DNA from: JAJYRX01 sp041655275
GTDB lineage: Bacteria > Pseudomonadota > Gammaproteobacteria > Burkholderiales > Burkholderiaceae_B
Assembly: GCA_041655275.1 (NCBI GenBank)
Contig: JBBAFU010000014.1
Location: 1-64,000, forward strand
Direction: 5' to 3'
DNA: 64,000 nt
Part shown: piece after piece, positions 50,184 through 58,567 of the stretch
How the letters are laid out: each line of letters starts with the position of its first letter
Numbering within the stretch: position 1 is the first letter of the stretch
Translations under genes and position numbers: made by a program
The notes under the pieces: generated by a model
What the model was told of the DNA's origin: nothing
The model's database searches: none
Seen by the model: the letters and a program-made list of their open reading frames with translations, nothing else

Positions 50184-50738
50184 ATGGGCAAGGTTCTGAA
50201 TCTCGAGCTGGACAAGGTGTGGCAGCAATCGCGGCTGGCGGCCGATCGGCTGGGACATGCGCTGATCGAGCGGGGCTGGCTGTTCGCCTGCGCAGAATCC
50301 TGCACGGGCGGCCTGCTTGCCGCGGCGATGACCAGCCAGCCCGGCAGCAGCGCCTGGTATGACCGCGGTGTGGTGACCTACAGCAATGAGGCCAAGCGCC
50401 AGCTGTTGCGCGTCAACGCCGAGACACTGGAGCGTTTTGGCGCAGTCAGCGAGGAAACCGCAATGGAAATGGCGGGCGGCACGCTTGTGCTGGCGCCCGC
50501 CGCGCAACTCTCCCTTGCCACTACCGGCATCGCCGGTCCCGGCGGTGGCGTTCCCGGCAAGCCGGTGGGCATGGTGTGTTTCGGTCTGGGTCAGCGTACG
50601 GCGGACGGAGTGGTCACACGCGCATTCACCCGCGTGTTCGAAGGCAATCGTGATCTGGTGCGCCATCAGGCCGTGCTGCACGCCCTGAGCATGGCGCTCG
50701 ACATGCTGACGGCACCCGCTGCCGGTCCGGGCGCGTGA
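50184..50738 (+). CDS. pncC: Nicotinamide-nucleotide amidohydrolase (CinA C-terminal type)
   Basis: This 184-residue protein is the single-domain form of CinA. It deamidates NMN to NaMN in pyridine nucleotide recycling. The catalytic ESCTGG motif (AESCTGGLLAAAMTSQPGSS) and the TGIAGPGGGVPGKPVGMVCFG segment are present. The N-terminal molybdopterin-like CinA domain is absent, as usual for PncC. Its stop overlaps the next start (TGATG). Confidence 0.9.
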   Translation: MGKVLNLELDKVWQQSRLAADRLGHALIERGWLFACAESCTGGLLAAAMTSQPGSSAWYDRGVVTYSNEAKRQLLRVNAETLERFGAVSEETAMEMAGGTLVLAPAAQLSLATTGIAGPGGGVPGKPVGMVCFGLGQRTADGVVTRAFTRVFEGNRDLVRHQAVLHALSMALDMLTAPAAGPGA

Positions 50739-51136
50739 TGGACAGGCTCAGGCTCGACAAATGGCTGTGGGCGGCGCGTTTCTACAAGACGCGCAGCCTG
50801 GCCGCACGTGAAATCGTGAACGGACGGGTCACGGTCAATGGGCAGCCAGCCAAGGCATCGCGCGAGCTGGTCGTGGGCGACGAGGTGCGCGTGCGCCGGC
50901 AGGCGCTCGTCATGGTGGTGCAGGTGCGCGGTCTGAGTGCCGTGCGCGGGCCGGCGCCGGTGGCGCAACAGCTCTATGAGGAAACGGCGGAAAGCATCGC
51001 CGCGCGCGAGCGTGCAGCCGAACTGCGGCGCCTGTCGCCGGAGCCCGCCCATGCCTTGCGCGAAGGCCGGCCCACCAAGCGTGAGCGTCGCCGGCTGGAG
51101 GCGTTTCGGGACGGCTCGGGGCACAGCGGGGATTAG
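50738..51136 (+). CDS. hslR: S4-domain RNA-binding heat-shock protein (Hsp15/HslR type)
   Basis: This 132-residue protein has an N-terminal S4 RNA-binding domain (MDRLRLDKWLWAARFYKTRSLA, then GRVTVNGQPAKASRELVVGDEV) and a basic C-terminal tail (PTKRERRRLEAFR). E. coli Hsp15 binds free 50S subunits carrying nascent chains. ATG 50738 is chosen; a GTG at 50735 adds one residue. It lies just before the groESL promoter. Confidence 0.88.
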   Translation: MDRLRLDKWLWAARFYKTRSLAAREIVNGRVTVNGQPAKASRELVVGDEVRVRRQALVMVVQVRGLSAVRGPAPVAQQLYEETAESIAARERAAELRRLSPEPAHALREGRPTKRERRRLEAFRDGSGHSGD

Positions 51137-51181
51137 TGCGCTGTGGATTGCCGGATCAATGTAACGGAATTGTATCCAGCC

Positions 51182-51210
51182 CTTGAACTCCTGTACTTCA
51201 TCCCTATAAT
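51182..51210 (+). promoter_or_regulatory. groESL promoter
   Basis: TTGAAC at 51183–51188 and TATAAT at 51205–51210 with a 16-base spacer give a good sigma-70 promoter. The same stretch also reads CTTGAAC ... CCCTATA with 13 bases between, which is close to a sigma-32 heat-shock promoter. The two may overlap. Confidence 0.75.
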
Positions 51211-51236
51211 CAGCACTCGAGGCGAGAGAGTGCCAA
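51210..51236 (+). promoter_or_regulatory. CIRCE operator for HrcA
   Basis: TCAGCACTC (51210–51218), a 9-base spacer and GAGTGCCAA (51228–51236) match the CIRCE consensus TTAGCACTC-N9-GAGTGCTAA at 16 of 18 positions. It begins on the last base of the −10 box, so HrcA binding would block transcription start. Together with the sigma-32-like element it suggests dual control of groESL. Confidence 0.92.
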
Positions 51237-51299
51237 CATTCTCTGCGTCTTTCTTTCAACCCAACGATTGATTCATATTCACAGAACAGGAGTTTCTCC

Positions 51300-51587
51300 A
51301 TGGCACTGCGTCCTTTGCACGATCGTGTGATCGTCAAGCGTCTGGACAACGAGCGCACTACTGCCTCGGGCATCGTGATCCCTGACAGCGCCGCCGAAAA
51401 GCCCGATCAGGGCGAGGTTGTGGCGGTTGGTCCCGGCAAGAAGACGGAAGACGGCAAGATTCTTCCCGTCGATCTGAAGGTTGGCGACAAGGTGCTCTTC
51501 GGCAAGTATTCGGGCCAGACCGTCAAGGTTGATGGTGAAGAGCTGCTGGTCATCCGCGAGGAAGAGATCCTCGCCGTCGTCCAGTAA
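51300..51587 (+). CDS. groES: Co-chaperonin GroES
   Basis: This 95-residue protein caps the GroEL chamber. It has the typical start LRPLHDRVIVKRLDNERTT, the mobile loop ASGIVIPDSAAEKPDQGEV, and LFGKYSGQTVKVDGEELLVIRE. ACAGGAG precedes the ATG. It is followed by groEL after 30 bases and is controlled by the CIRCE promoter upstream. Confidence 0.97.
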   Translation: MALRPLHDRVIVKRLDNERTTASGIVIPDSAAEKPDQGEVVAVGPGKKTEDGKILPVDLKVGDKVLFGKYSGQTVKVDGEELLVIREEEILAVVQ

Positions 51588-51617
51588 TCCCATACGCAAC
51601 GAACAAGGAAATCTATA

Positions 51618-53264
51618 ATGCCTGCCAAGAAAGTATTATTCGGTGACGACGCCCGCACGCGGATCGTTCGCGGGGTCAACACTCTGGCCAATGCCGTCAA
51701 GACCACCCTGGGCCCCAAGGGCCGCAATGTGGTTCTGGATCGCTCCTTCGGCGCCCCCACCGTCACCAAGGACGGGGTTTCGGTCGCCAAGGAAATTGAA
51801 CTCAAGGACAAGTTCGAGAACATCGGCGCCCAGCTGGTGAAGGAAGTCGCCTCCAAGACTTCCGACACGGCGGGTGACGGTACCACCACCGCCACCGTGC
51901 TGGCGCAGTCCATCGTCGAGGAAGGTCTGAAGTACGTGGCTGCCGGCATCAACCCGATGGATCTCAAGCGCGGTATCGACAAGGCGGTTGCCGCCACGGT
52001 CGAAGAGCTGCGCAAGCTGTCCAAGCCCTGCACCACAAGCAAGGAAATCGCCCAGGTCGGCGCCATTTCCGCCAATGCGGATGCCGCCATCGGTGACATC
52101 ATCGCCAAGGCCATGGACAAGGTCGGCAAGGAAGGCGTGATCACGGTCGAGGATGGCAAGTCGCTCGACAACGAGCTGGATGTGGTCGAAGGCATGCAGT
52201 TCGATCGCGGCTACCTGTCTCCCTACTTCATCAACAATCCCGATCGTCAGGTCGCGATGCTGGATGATCCCTATGTGCTGATCTACGACAAGAAGATCAG
52301 CAACATCCGCGATCTGCTGCCCATCCTGGAGCATGTGGCCAAGACCAGCCGCCCCCTGCTGATCATCGCCGAGGACGTCGAAGGCGAGGCCCTGGCCACG
52401 CTGGTGGTGAACAACATTCGCGGCATCCTCAAGACCACGGCCGTGAAGGCGCCCGGCTTCGGTGATCGCCGCAAGGCCATGCTCGAGGACATTGCCATCC
52501 TGACCGGCGGTATCGTCATCTCGGAAGAGACCGGCATGTCGCTCGAAGGCGCAACGCTGGACAACCTGGGCCAGGCCAAGCGCATCGAGGTCGCCAAGGA
52601 AGACACCACCATCATCGACGGTGCAGGCGATGTCAAGTCCATCGAGGCACGCGTCAAGCAGATCCGCGTTCAGGTCGAGGAAGCCACTTCCGACTACGAC
52701 CGCGAGAAGCTGCAGGAGCGTGTCGCCAAGCTGGCCGGCGGTGTTGCCGTCATCCGTGTGGGTGCGGCGACCGAGGTCGAGATGAAAGAGAAGAAGGCCC
52801 GTGTCGAAGACGCGCTGCACGCCACGCGTGCCGCCGTCGAGGAAGGCATTGTGCCGGGTGGCGGCGTTGCCCTCATCCGTGCCAAGGCTGCTGTTGCCAA
52901 CATCACCGGCGACAACATGGACCAGGATGCCGGCATCAAGCTGGTGCTGCGTGCCATTGAGTCGCCGCTGCGCACCATTGTGGCCAACGCAGGCGAAGAG
53001 CCCAGCGTTGTGGTCAACAAGGTCGCGTCCGGTGAAGGCAATTACGGCTACAATGCCGCTTCCGACGAGTACGGTGATCTCGTCGAGCAGGGTGTGCTCG
53101 ATCCGACCAAGGTGACGCGCACGGCGCTGCAGAATGCCGCGTCCATCGCAAGCCTGCTGCTGACCACGGAAGTGGGCGTGGCCGAGCTTGAGGAAGATAA
53201 GCCGGCAGCACCCATGCCCGACATGGGCGGCATGGGCGGTATGGGTGGCATGGGCGGTTTCTAA
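51618..53264 (+). CDS. groEL: Chaperonin GroEL
   Basis: This 548-residue ATPase chaperonin folds proteins in its cavity. The start AKKVLFGDDARTRIVRGVNTLANAVKTTLGPKGRN, the ATP-site segment TAGDGTTTATVLAQ and a C-terminal Gly-Met repeat (GGMGGMGGMGGF) are standard. Length matches the family. It ends 69 bases before a strong terminator. Confidence 0.98.
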   Translation: MPAKKVLFGDDARTRIVRGVNTLANAVKTTLGPKGRNVVLDRSFGAPTVTKDGVSVAKEIELKDKFENIGAQLVKEVASKTSDTAGDGTTTATVLAQSIVEEGLKYVAAGINPMDLKRGIDKAVAATVEELRKLSKPCTTSKEIAQVGAISANADAAIGDIIAKAMDKVGKEGVITVEDGKSLDNELDVVEGMQFDRGYLSPYFINNPDRQVAMLDDPYVLIYDKKISNIRDLLPILEHVAKTSRPLLIIAEDVEGEALATLVVNNIRGILKTTAVKAPGFGDRRKAMLEDIAILTGGIVISEETGMSLEGATLDNLGQAKRIEVAKEDTTIIDGAGDVKSIEARVKQIRVQVEEATSDYDREKLQERVAKLAGGVAVIRVGAATEVEMKEKKARVEDALHATRAAVEEGIVPGGGVALIRAKAAVANITGDNMDQDAGIKLVLRAIESPLRTIVANAGEEPSVVVNKVASGEGNYGYNAASDEYGDLVEQGVLDPTKVTRTALQNAASIASLLLTTEVGVAELEEDKPAAPMPDMGGMGGMGGMGGF

Positions 53265-53282
53265 CGCCCCTTCATTGCCATC

Positions 53283-53326
53283 TGCGGTGGCCCGTCCCGG
53301 CCGGTTCTTTCTGGGCGGCCACCGCA
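53283..53326. other. Inverted repeat after groEL
   Basis: TGCGGTGGCC (53283–53292) and GGCCACCGCA (53317–53326) are exact inverted copies around a 24-base loop. No T run follows. It may stabilise the groEL 3' end ahead of the true terminator. Confidence 0.6.
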
Positions 53327-53333
53327 TTACCTG

Positions 53334-53364
53334 GCCTTCGTCAGCCTGGCTGCGAAGGCTTTTT
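53334..53364 (+). terminator. Rho-independent terminator of groESL
   Basis: GCCTTCG (53334–53340) pairs with CGAAGGC (53353–53359), and inside it CAGCC pairs with GGCTG, giving a 12-base-pair stem with one bulged T. Five T (53360–53364) follow on the plus strand. Confidence 0.9.
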
Positions 53365-53412
53365 CAATGGTTTTCCCGATCGGATTCGCCGGTCGACAAG
53401 GTGAAGACATCT

Positions 53413-54276
53413 ATGCTGTGGCGCTACGTCCTGGCTCTGGTTGTGGTGTTGGCGGGACTGGTCCTGCTGTCCGGAAAGGTCGTCCAGCAGCTGGCCGTGG
53501 GTGACCCGCACATGACGGGGGCACTGATCGGGGGTCTGGTGGCTGCGCTGGCAACAGCCCTGGGGACCTTGCCGGCCATGGTTTCGGGCCGCTATTCACA
53601 ACGCGCCAATGACACCATGATGGGTTTTGGCGCCGGCGTGATGCTGGCCGCCACATCCTTCTCGCTCATCCTGCCCGGCCTCCAGGTGGCAGGCGAGCAG
53701 GGTGCAGGTCCCTGGCTGGCAGGCGGCATGGTGGGCGCGGGCATCATCATCGGTGCCCTCGGGCTGCTGGTGCTCGATCGTGTGATGCCGCATGAACACT
53801 TCGTCAAGGGGGTGGAAGGCATACCGGCGGCACGCCTGAAGCGCGTATGGCTGTTCGTGTTTGCCATCATCCTGCACAATATTCCCGAAGGGCTGGCGAT
53901 CGGCGTCGCCTTTGCCGGCCCCGATCTTGTGGGTGCGCGTGCCCTGACGCTGGGCATTGCCATCCAGGATATTCCCGAAGGCCTGGTGATTGCCGTGGCG
54001 TTGATGGGGGCGGGCTACGGGCGCGGGTTGTCCCTGTTCATCGGCATGCTGTCCGGCCTGGTGGAACCGGTGGCGGCAGTGCTGGCAGTGGCGCTGGTCG
54101 GTCTTTCGGCGGGTCTTCTGCCCTGGGGGCTGGCGATCGCAGCAGGGGCCATGCTGTTCGTCATCAGCCATGAGATCATTCCCGAATCCCACCGTCAGGG
54201 TCACGAGACCTGGGCCACCTGCGGGCTCATTGTGGGCTTCGTGGTGATGATGCTGCTCGATACTGCACTGGGCTGA
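53413..54276 (+). CDS. ZIP-family divalent metal transporter
   Basis: This 287-residue membrane protein resembles bacterial ZIP carriers for zinc and related metals. The two metal-site motifs HNIPEGLAIGVAF and QDIPEGLVIAVAL (helices 4 and 5 of the family) are clear, as is HEIIPESHRQGHE. One His in the second motif is Gln, a change seen in some ZIPs. ATG 53413 has AAGGTGA before it; the frame is open back to 53188, but that part covers the groEL 3' end and its terminator. pyrF follows 53 bases later. Confidence 0.87.
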   Translation: MLWRYVLALVVVLAGLVLLSGKVVQQLAVGDPHMTGALIGGLVAALATALGTLPAMVSGRYSQRANDTMMGFGAGVMLAATSFSLILPGLQVAGEQGAGPWLAGGMVGAGIIIGALGLLVLDRVMPHEHFVKGVEGIPAARLKRVWLFVFAIILHNIPEGLAIGVAFAGPDLVGARALTLGIAIQDIPEGLVIAVALMGAGYGRGLSLFIGMLSGLVEPVAAVLAVALVGLSAGLLPWGLAIAAGAMLFVISHEIIPESHRQGHETWATCGLIVGFVVMMLLDTALG

Positions 54277-54329
54277 GTTGCGCGCGTACAATGAGGTGCA
54301 ATTTTGCGCCGCGATGGCGAGGAGGCAGG

Positions 54330-55145
54330 ATGGCCGGCTTTCGGCACAAGCTGGAACAGGCATGGAAGCGCACGGGCTCGCAGCTGGTCGTCGGGCTGGA
54401 TCCGGCGCCGGGCCGTTTTCCGCCCGAGCTGGCACAGCGCGATGATGCCCTGTACGCGTTCTGTCGCGCCATCATCGATGCAACCGCACCCTATGCCTGC
54501 GCCTTCAAGCCCCAGGTGGCATATTTTGCCGCGCAACGCGCCGAAGACCAGCTCGAGGCCGTCTGTGCCTATCTGCGGCAGGCCTGGCCTGCACTGCCCA
54601 TCGTGCTGGATGCCAAGCGGGGTGATATCGGCGCCACGGCCGAGCAGTACGCCCGCGAGGCTTTCGAGCGCTACCAGGCTGATGCGGTCACGGTGAATCC
54701 CTATATGGGGCATGATTCCGTGATGCCTTATCTGGCCTGGCGCGATCGCGGCATCATTGTGCTGTGCCGCACGTCCAATCCCGGCGGCTCCGACCTGCAG
54801 TTCCTGTGCACGGCCGATGGCACACCGCTCTATCTGCACGTGGCCGCACAGGTGGCGGATCACTGGGATCGTGACCGGCAGTGTGCGCTGGTGGTGGGCG
54901 CCACATTTCCGGAAGAGATTGCCAGGGTGCGTGCGCGTGTGGGCGACATGCCCCTGCTCATTCCCGGTATTGGTGCGCAGGGCGGCGATCTCGAGGCCAC
55001 GGTGCGCGCCGGACGCACGGCGGACGGCCTTGGGATGATGATCAATTCGTCACGTGCCATACTCTACGCCAGTGAAGGAGAGGACTGGCAGGCGGCCGCC
55101 GCGCAGGTCGCCCGTGTCACGCGCGATGCCATCAATAGCTATTGA
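54330..55145 (+). CDS. pyrF: Orotidine 5'-phosphate decarboxylase (long form)
   Basis: This 271-residue enzyme makes UMP from OMP. The catalytic Lys/Asp motif is VLDAKRGDIGATAEQYA. VVGLDPAPGRFPPEL near the start and LLIPGIGAQGGDLEATV near the phosphate site are typical of the longer PyrF group of actinobacteria and betaproteobacteria. ATG 54330 has GGAGG at 54321–54325. The 3' end overlaps the predicted OxyR operator of ahpC. Confidence 0.93.
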   Translation: MAGFRHKLEQAWKRTGSQLVVGLDPAPGRFPPELAQRDDALYAFCRAIIDATAPYACAFKPQVAYFAAQRAEDQLEAVCAYLRQAWPALPIVLDAKRGDIGATAEQYAREAFERYQADAVTVNPYMGHDSVMPYLAWRDRGIIVLCRTSNPGGSDLQFLCTADGTPLYLHVAAQVADHWDRDRQCALVVGATFPEEIARVRARVGDMPLLIPGIGAQGGDLEATVRAGRTADGLGMMINSSRAILYASEGEDWQAAAAQVARVTRDAINSY

Positions 55146-55200
55146 CTATCGGAACAATTAAAAGAATCAATTTTACAAATGGTGCGCTGCTTCCTATACT
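55135..55200 (+). promoter_or_regulatory. Predicted OxyR operator and promoter of ahpC
   Basis: Four tetranucleotides spaced 7 bases apart, ATAG (55135), CTAT (55146), ATTA (55157) and CAAT (55168), match the OxyR pattern ATAG-N7-CTAT-N7-ATAG-N7-CTAT at 14 of 16 positions. Directly downstream are −35 TTTACA (55172–55177) and −10 TATACT (55195–55200) with a 17-base spacer. This placement, just upstream of −35, is typical for activation. The first half-site lies inside the pyrF 3' end. Confidence 0.75.
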
Positions 55201-55242
55201 GTTCCCACAGTCTCCGATCAACCCAATCGAAAAGGAAGCTTC

Positions 55243-55806
55243 ATGTCTCTGATCAATACACAGATCAAGCCTTTCCAGGCCAAGGCCTATCACGAGGGCA
55301 AGTTCATCGATGTCAGCAATGAGAGCATTGCCGGCAAATGGTCCGTCTTCGTGTTCTATCCCGCTGATTTCACCTTCGTGTGCCCCACGGAGCTGGAGGA
55401 CCTGGCGGATCTGTATCCTGATTTTCAGAAGATCGGGGTTGAGATCTACAGTGTATCTACTGATACGCACTTTTCCCACAAGGCCTGGCATGACACCTCG
55501 GATGCCATCGGCAAGGTGAACTATCCGATGCTGGCTGATCCCACGCATCAGCTGTCACGCAACTTCGAAGTGCTGATCGAGGAAGAGGGCATCGCCCTGC
55601 GCGGTACCTTCGTCGTCAATCCCGAAGGCGTGATCAAGGTATTGGAAGTGCATGACAACGGCATCGGCCGCGTGGCGTCCGAGCTGCTGCGCAAGGTCAA
55701 GGCAGCCCAGTACATTGCCGCCCATCCCGACGAAGTCTGCCCCGCCAAGTGGCAGGAAGGCGCCGAGACGCTCAAGCCTTCGCTCGATCTCGTCGGCAAG
55801 ATCTGA
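55243..55806 (+). CDS. ahpC: Alkyl hydroperoxide reductase peroxiredoxin subunit
   Basis: This 187-residue typical 2-Cys peroxiredoxin reduces H2O2 and organic peroxides. The peroxidatic Cys is in FYPADFTFVCPTELEDL (about residue 47) and the resolving Cys in HPDEVCPAKWQEGAETL (about 166). AAAGGAAG precedes the ATG. It is reduced by AhpF, encoded 91 bases downstream. Length is standard (187). Confidence 0.97.
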   Translation: MSLINTQIKPFQAKAYHEGKFIDVSNESIAGKWSVFVFYPADFTFVCPTELEDLADLYPDFQKIGVEIYSVSTDTHFSHKAWHDTSDAIGKVNYPMLADPTHQLSRNFEVLIEEEGIALRGTFVVNPEGVIKVLEVHDNGIGRVASELLRKVKAAQYIAAHPDEVCPAKWQEGAETLKPSLDLVGKI

Positions 55807-55832
55807 TCGCGCCCTGCGTCATGTTCCCGCGT

Positions 55833-55859
55833 GCCGCCGCTTCTTTGCGTTGCGGCGGC
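55833..55859 (+). other. Hairpin between ahpC and ahpF
   Basis: GCCGCCGC (55833–55840) and GCGGCGGC (55852–55859) form an 8-base-pair GC stem around an 11-base loop with no T run after it. Such a structure could act as a partial stop or mRNA stabiliser, giving more AhpC than AhpF. That role is inferred. Confidence 0.5.
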
Positions 55860-55897
55860 CACGCCCGATCCCAACCCTTGTCCAGGATGATCCCGTC

Positions 55898-57490
55898 ATG
55901 TTAGATGCCAATCTCAAGGCCCAGTTGAACACCTATATGAAGATGGTGGTCCAGCCCATAGAGCTGGTTGCCAATCTGGGTGATGATGCCAAGTCTGCAG
56001 AATTGCGCAGCCTGCTCCAGGACATCGGGCAGATGTCGGAACACATCCGTTTCATCGAGACGGCGGATGCACAGCAACGCGTGCCGTCGTTCGAGATACG
56101 CCGCAAGGACACCGCCATTGCCGTGGGCTTTGCCGGGATTCCCATGGGGCACGAGTTCACCTCGCTGGTGCTTGCCCTGCTCCAGGTGGGGGGGCATCCC
56201 ATCAAGCTGGATGAGGACACCATCCAGCAGATCCGGGACCTGCCGGGCGACTACGTGTTCGAGACCTTCTTTTCCCTGTCATGCCAGAACTGCCCGGATA
56301 CCGTCCAGGCACTGAACACCATGGCAGTCATCAATCCGCGCATCCGCCACACGTCTATCGACGGCGCCCTGTTCCAGCAGGAAGTGGAGGCGCGCGAGAT
56401 CATGTCGGTGCCCACGGTGTTTCTGGACGGCGAGGCGTTTGCCCAGGGGCGCACCAGCGTCGAGGCCCTGCTGGCCCGGCTGGATACGGCCTCGGAAAGC
56501 CGGCGCGCCGAGGAGCTCAGCGCACGCGAGCCCTACGAGGTGCTGATCGTGGGTGGTGGCCCTGCCGGTGCCGCCGCAGCCGTGTATTCCGCACGCAAGG
56601 GCATTCGCACCGGTGTCGTGGCCGAGCGTTTTGGTGGTCAGGTGCTGGATACCATGACGATAGAGAACTTCATTTCCGTGAAGGAGACCGACGGCCCCCG
56701 TTTTGCGACGGCGCTGGAGGAGCATGTGCGCGCCTATGACGTGGATATCATGAATCTCCAGCAGGCCGGTGCGCTGTCCCGCCAGGGGGAGTTCTTCGAG
56801 GTGCAGCTGGCATCGGGCGCCGTGCTGAGGGGGCGCAGCATCGTGCTGGCCACCGGTGCGCGCTGGCGCCAGATCAATGTGCCGGGCGAAGATGAGTATC
56901 GCAACAAGGGTGTGGCCTACTGCCCGCATTGTGACGGCCCGCTGTTCAAGGGCAAGCGGGTTGCAGTGATCGGCGGCGGTAACTCCGGTGTCGAGGCGGC
57001 CATCGACCTGGCCGGTGTGGTCGCGCATGTCACCCTGATCGAGTATGACGCGGCGCTGCGTGCCGATGATGTGCTGCAGCGCAAGTTGCGCAGCCTGCCC
57101 AATGTGAGCATCATCACCTCGGCGCAGACGACCGGGATCCATGGCGATGGCAGCCGCGTCAATGGTCTGCAGTACACGGATCGCAATAGCGGCGAATCGC
57201 AGCATGTGGCCCTGGAAGGCGTGTTCATCCAGATCGGCCTGGTGCCCAACACGGAGTGGCTGAAGGGCAGTGTCGCCCTGTCGCGCCATGGCGAGATCGA
57301 GATCGATGCCCGCGGGCAGACGTCGGTGGCGGGTGTCTTTGCTGCCGGTGATGCCACCACGGTGCCGTACAAGCAGATCGTGATCGCCGCCGGCGATGGC
57401 GCCAAGGCAGCCCTGAGTGCCTTCGATTACCTGATCCGCTCCTCTGCGGATACGGTCACGGAAAGCGAGGCCGCAGCAGCGATCGCCTGA
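55898..57490 (+). CDS. ahpF: Alkyl hydroperoxide reductase flavoprotein subunit
   Basis: This 530-residue NADH-dependent flavoprotein reduces AhpC. The N-terminal double-thioredoxin domain has CQNC (SLSCQNCPDT). FAD and NAD loops are VGGGPAGAAAAVYSARKG and VIGGGNSGVEAAIDLAG, and the redox-active CPHC (YCPHCDGPLF) is in the C-terminal half. ATG 55898 is used; the open frame extends back into ahpC but is not translated. It is probably co-transcribed with ahpC. Confidence 0.96.
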   Translation: MLDANLKAQLNTYMKMVVQPIELVANLGDDAKSAELRSLLQDIGQMSEHIRFIETADAQQRVPSFEIRRKDTAIAVGFAGIPMGHEFTSLVLALLQVGGHPIKLDEDTIQQIRDLPGDYVFETFFSLSCQNCPDTVQALNTMAVINPRIRHTSIDGALFQQEVEAREIMSVPTVFLDGEAFAQGRTSVEALLARLDTASESRRAEELSAREPYEVLIVGGGPAGAAAAVYSARKGIRTGVVAERFGGQVLDTMTIENFISVKETDGPRFATALEEHVRAYDVDIMNLQQAGALSRQGEFFEVQLASGAVLRGRSIVLATGARWRQINVPGEDEYRNKGVAYCPHCDGPLFKGKRVAVIGGGNSGVEAAIDLAGVVAHVTLIEYDAALRADDVLQRKLRSLPNVSIITSAQTTGIHGDGSRVNGLQYTDRNSGESQHVALEGVFIQIGLVPNTEWLKGSVALSRHGEIEIDARGQTSVAGVFAAGDATTVPYKQIVIAAGDGAKAALSAFDYLIRSSADTVTESEAAAAIA

Positions 57491-57539
57491 TCGCGCAGTA
57501 CAATTCCCGTCTTGATGTTCACGCAGCCGGAGATCGGGA

Positions 57540-58526
57540 ATGAGTGCAGGAATCAGGGTAGGCATTGTGGGGCATGGCAATCTGGGCAGGGGCGTGCGGC
57601 TGGCGCTGCAGCACTGCCCGGACATGTGTCTGGAGGCCATCTTCTCGCGTCGCGACCCGGCCCGCCTGGGCGTCGCGCCGGGCGGACCGGCCGTGTATCC
57701 GCTGGCGCGCGTGCAGGAGTTTCGCGATGCGCTCGACGTGCTCATCCTGTGCGGCGGCTCGCGCAAGGATCTGCCCGAACAGGGTCCTGCCCTGGCGCGT
57801 GATTTCTGCACGGTCGACAGTTTCGATACCCACGCCCGCATTCCCGAATACTTCAGCCAGGTGGATACGGCGGCGCGCGCGGGCGGGCGGCTGGCGCTCA
57901 TTTCCACAGGCTGGGACCCCGGCCTGTTTTCCGTCAATCGCCTTCTGGGCGAGGCTATCCTGCCTGAAGGAAGCACCTATACCTTCTGGGGCAAGGGCCT
58001 GAGCCAGGGGCATTCGGATGCCGTACGTCGCGTGCCCGGCGTGCATGACGCCGTCCAGTACACCATCCCCCGTAGCGCCGCCATCGAGCGCGTGCGCGCG
58101 GGCGAGACACCGGCGCTGTCCACGCGCGAACGCCATACGCGCGAGTGTTTCGTGGTGCTCGAGCAGGGAGCGGATGCCGAGACCGTGCGCGACGCCATCG
58201 TGAGCATGCCCGATTATTTTGCCGATTACGATACCAGCGTCCATTTCATCGATGCCGAAACGCTGGCGCGCGACCATTCGGCGATGCCGCATGGGGGGTT
58301 TGTGATCCGCAGTGGCCAGACCGATGCGGGCCATGCGCAGGTGATGGAGTTTTCGCTGCGCCTGCAAAGCAATCCCGAGTTCACCTCCAGCGTGCTCGTG
58401 GCCTATGCGCGTGCGGTGGTCCGGCTGTATCAGAAAGGCGAGACGGGTGCCATCACACCGTTCGATGTGGCGCCCGGCCTGCTCTCGCCACGCTCGCCGG
58501 AGGCGTTGCGCAAGGATTTGCTCTGA
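57540..58526 (+). CDS. ddh: meso-Diaminopimelate D-dehydrogenase
   Basis: This 328-residue NADPH enzyme interconverts tetrahydrodipicolinate and meso-diaminopimelate in one step. The Rossmann start RVGIVGHGNLGRGVRLAL and the substrate-binding STGWDPGLFSVNRLLGEAIL and KGLSQGHSDAVRRVPGV segments match Ddh. It offers a shortcut in lysine and cell-wall precursor synthesis next to the usual succinylase route. It ends 4 bases before the toxin-antitoxin operator. Confidence 0.9.
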   Translation: MSAGIRVGIVGHGNLGRGVRLALQHCPDMCLEAIFSRRDPARLGVAPGGPAVYPLARVQEFRDALDVLILCGGSRKDLPEQGPALARDFCTVDSFDTHARIPEYFSQVDTAARAGGRLALISTGWDPGLFSVNRLLGEAILPEGSTYTFWGKGLSQGHSDAVRRVPGVHDAVQYTIPRSAAIERVRAGETPALSTRERHTRECFVVLEQGADAETVRDAIVSMPDYFADYDTSVHFIDAETLARDHSAMPHGGFVIRSGQTDAGHAQVMEFSLRLQSNPEFTSSVLVAYARAVVRLYQKGETGAITPFDVAPGLLSPRSPEALRKDLL

Positions 58527-58530
58527 TTTC

Positions 58531-58553
58531 ATGTACGGTATAATACCGTACAT
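58531..58553 (+). promoter_or_regulatory. Palindromic operator overlapping the toxin-antitoxin promoter
   Basis: ATGTACGGTAT (58531–58541) and ATACCGTACAT (58543–58553) are perfect inverted copies around a single central A. The −10 box TATAAT (58539–58544) lies in its centre, so binding of the ribbon-helix-helix antitoxin would block its own promoter. The −35 is weak (TTGCTC at 58518–58523). Confidence 0.8.
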
Positions 58554-58567
58554 ACAGGAGATTAATC

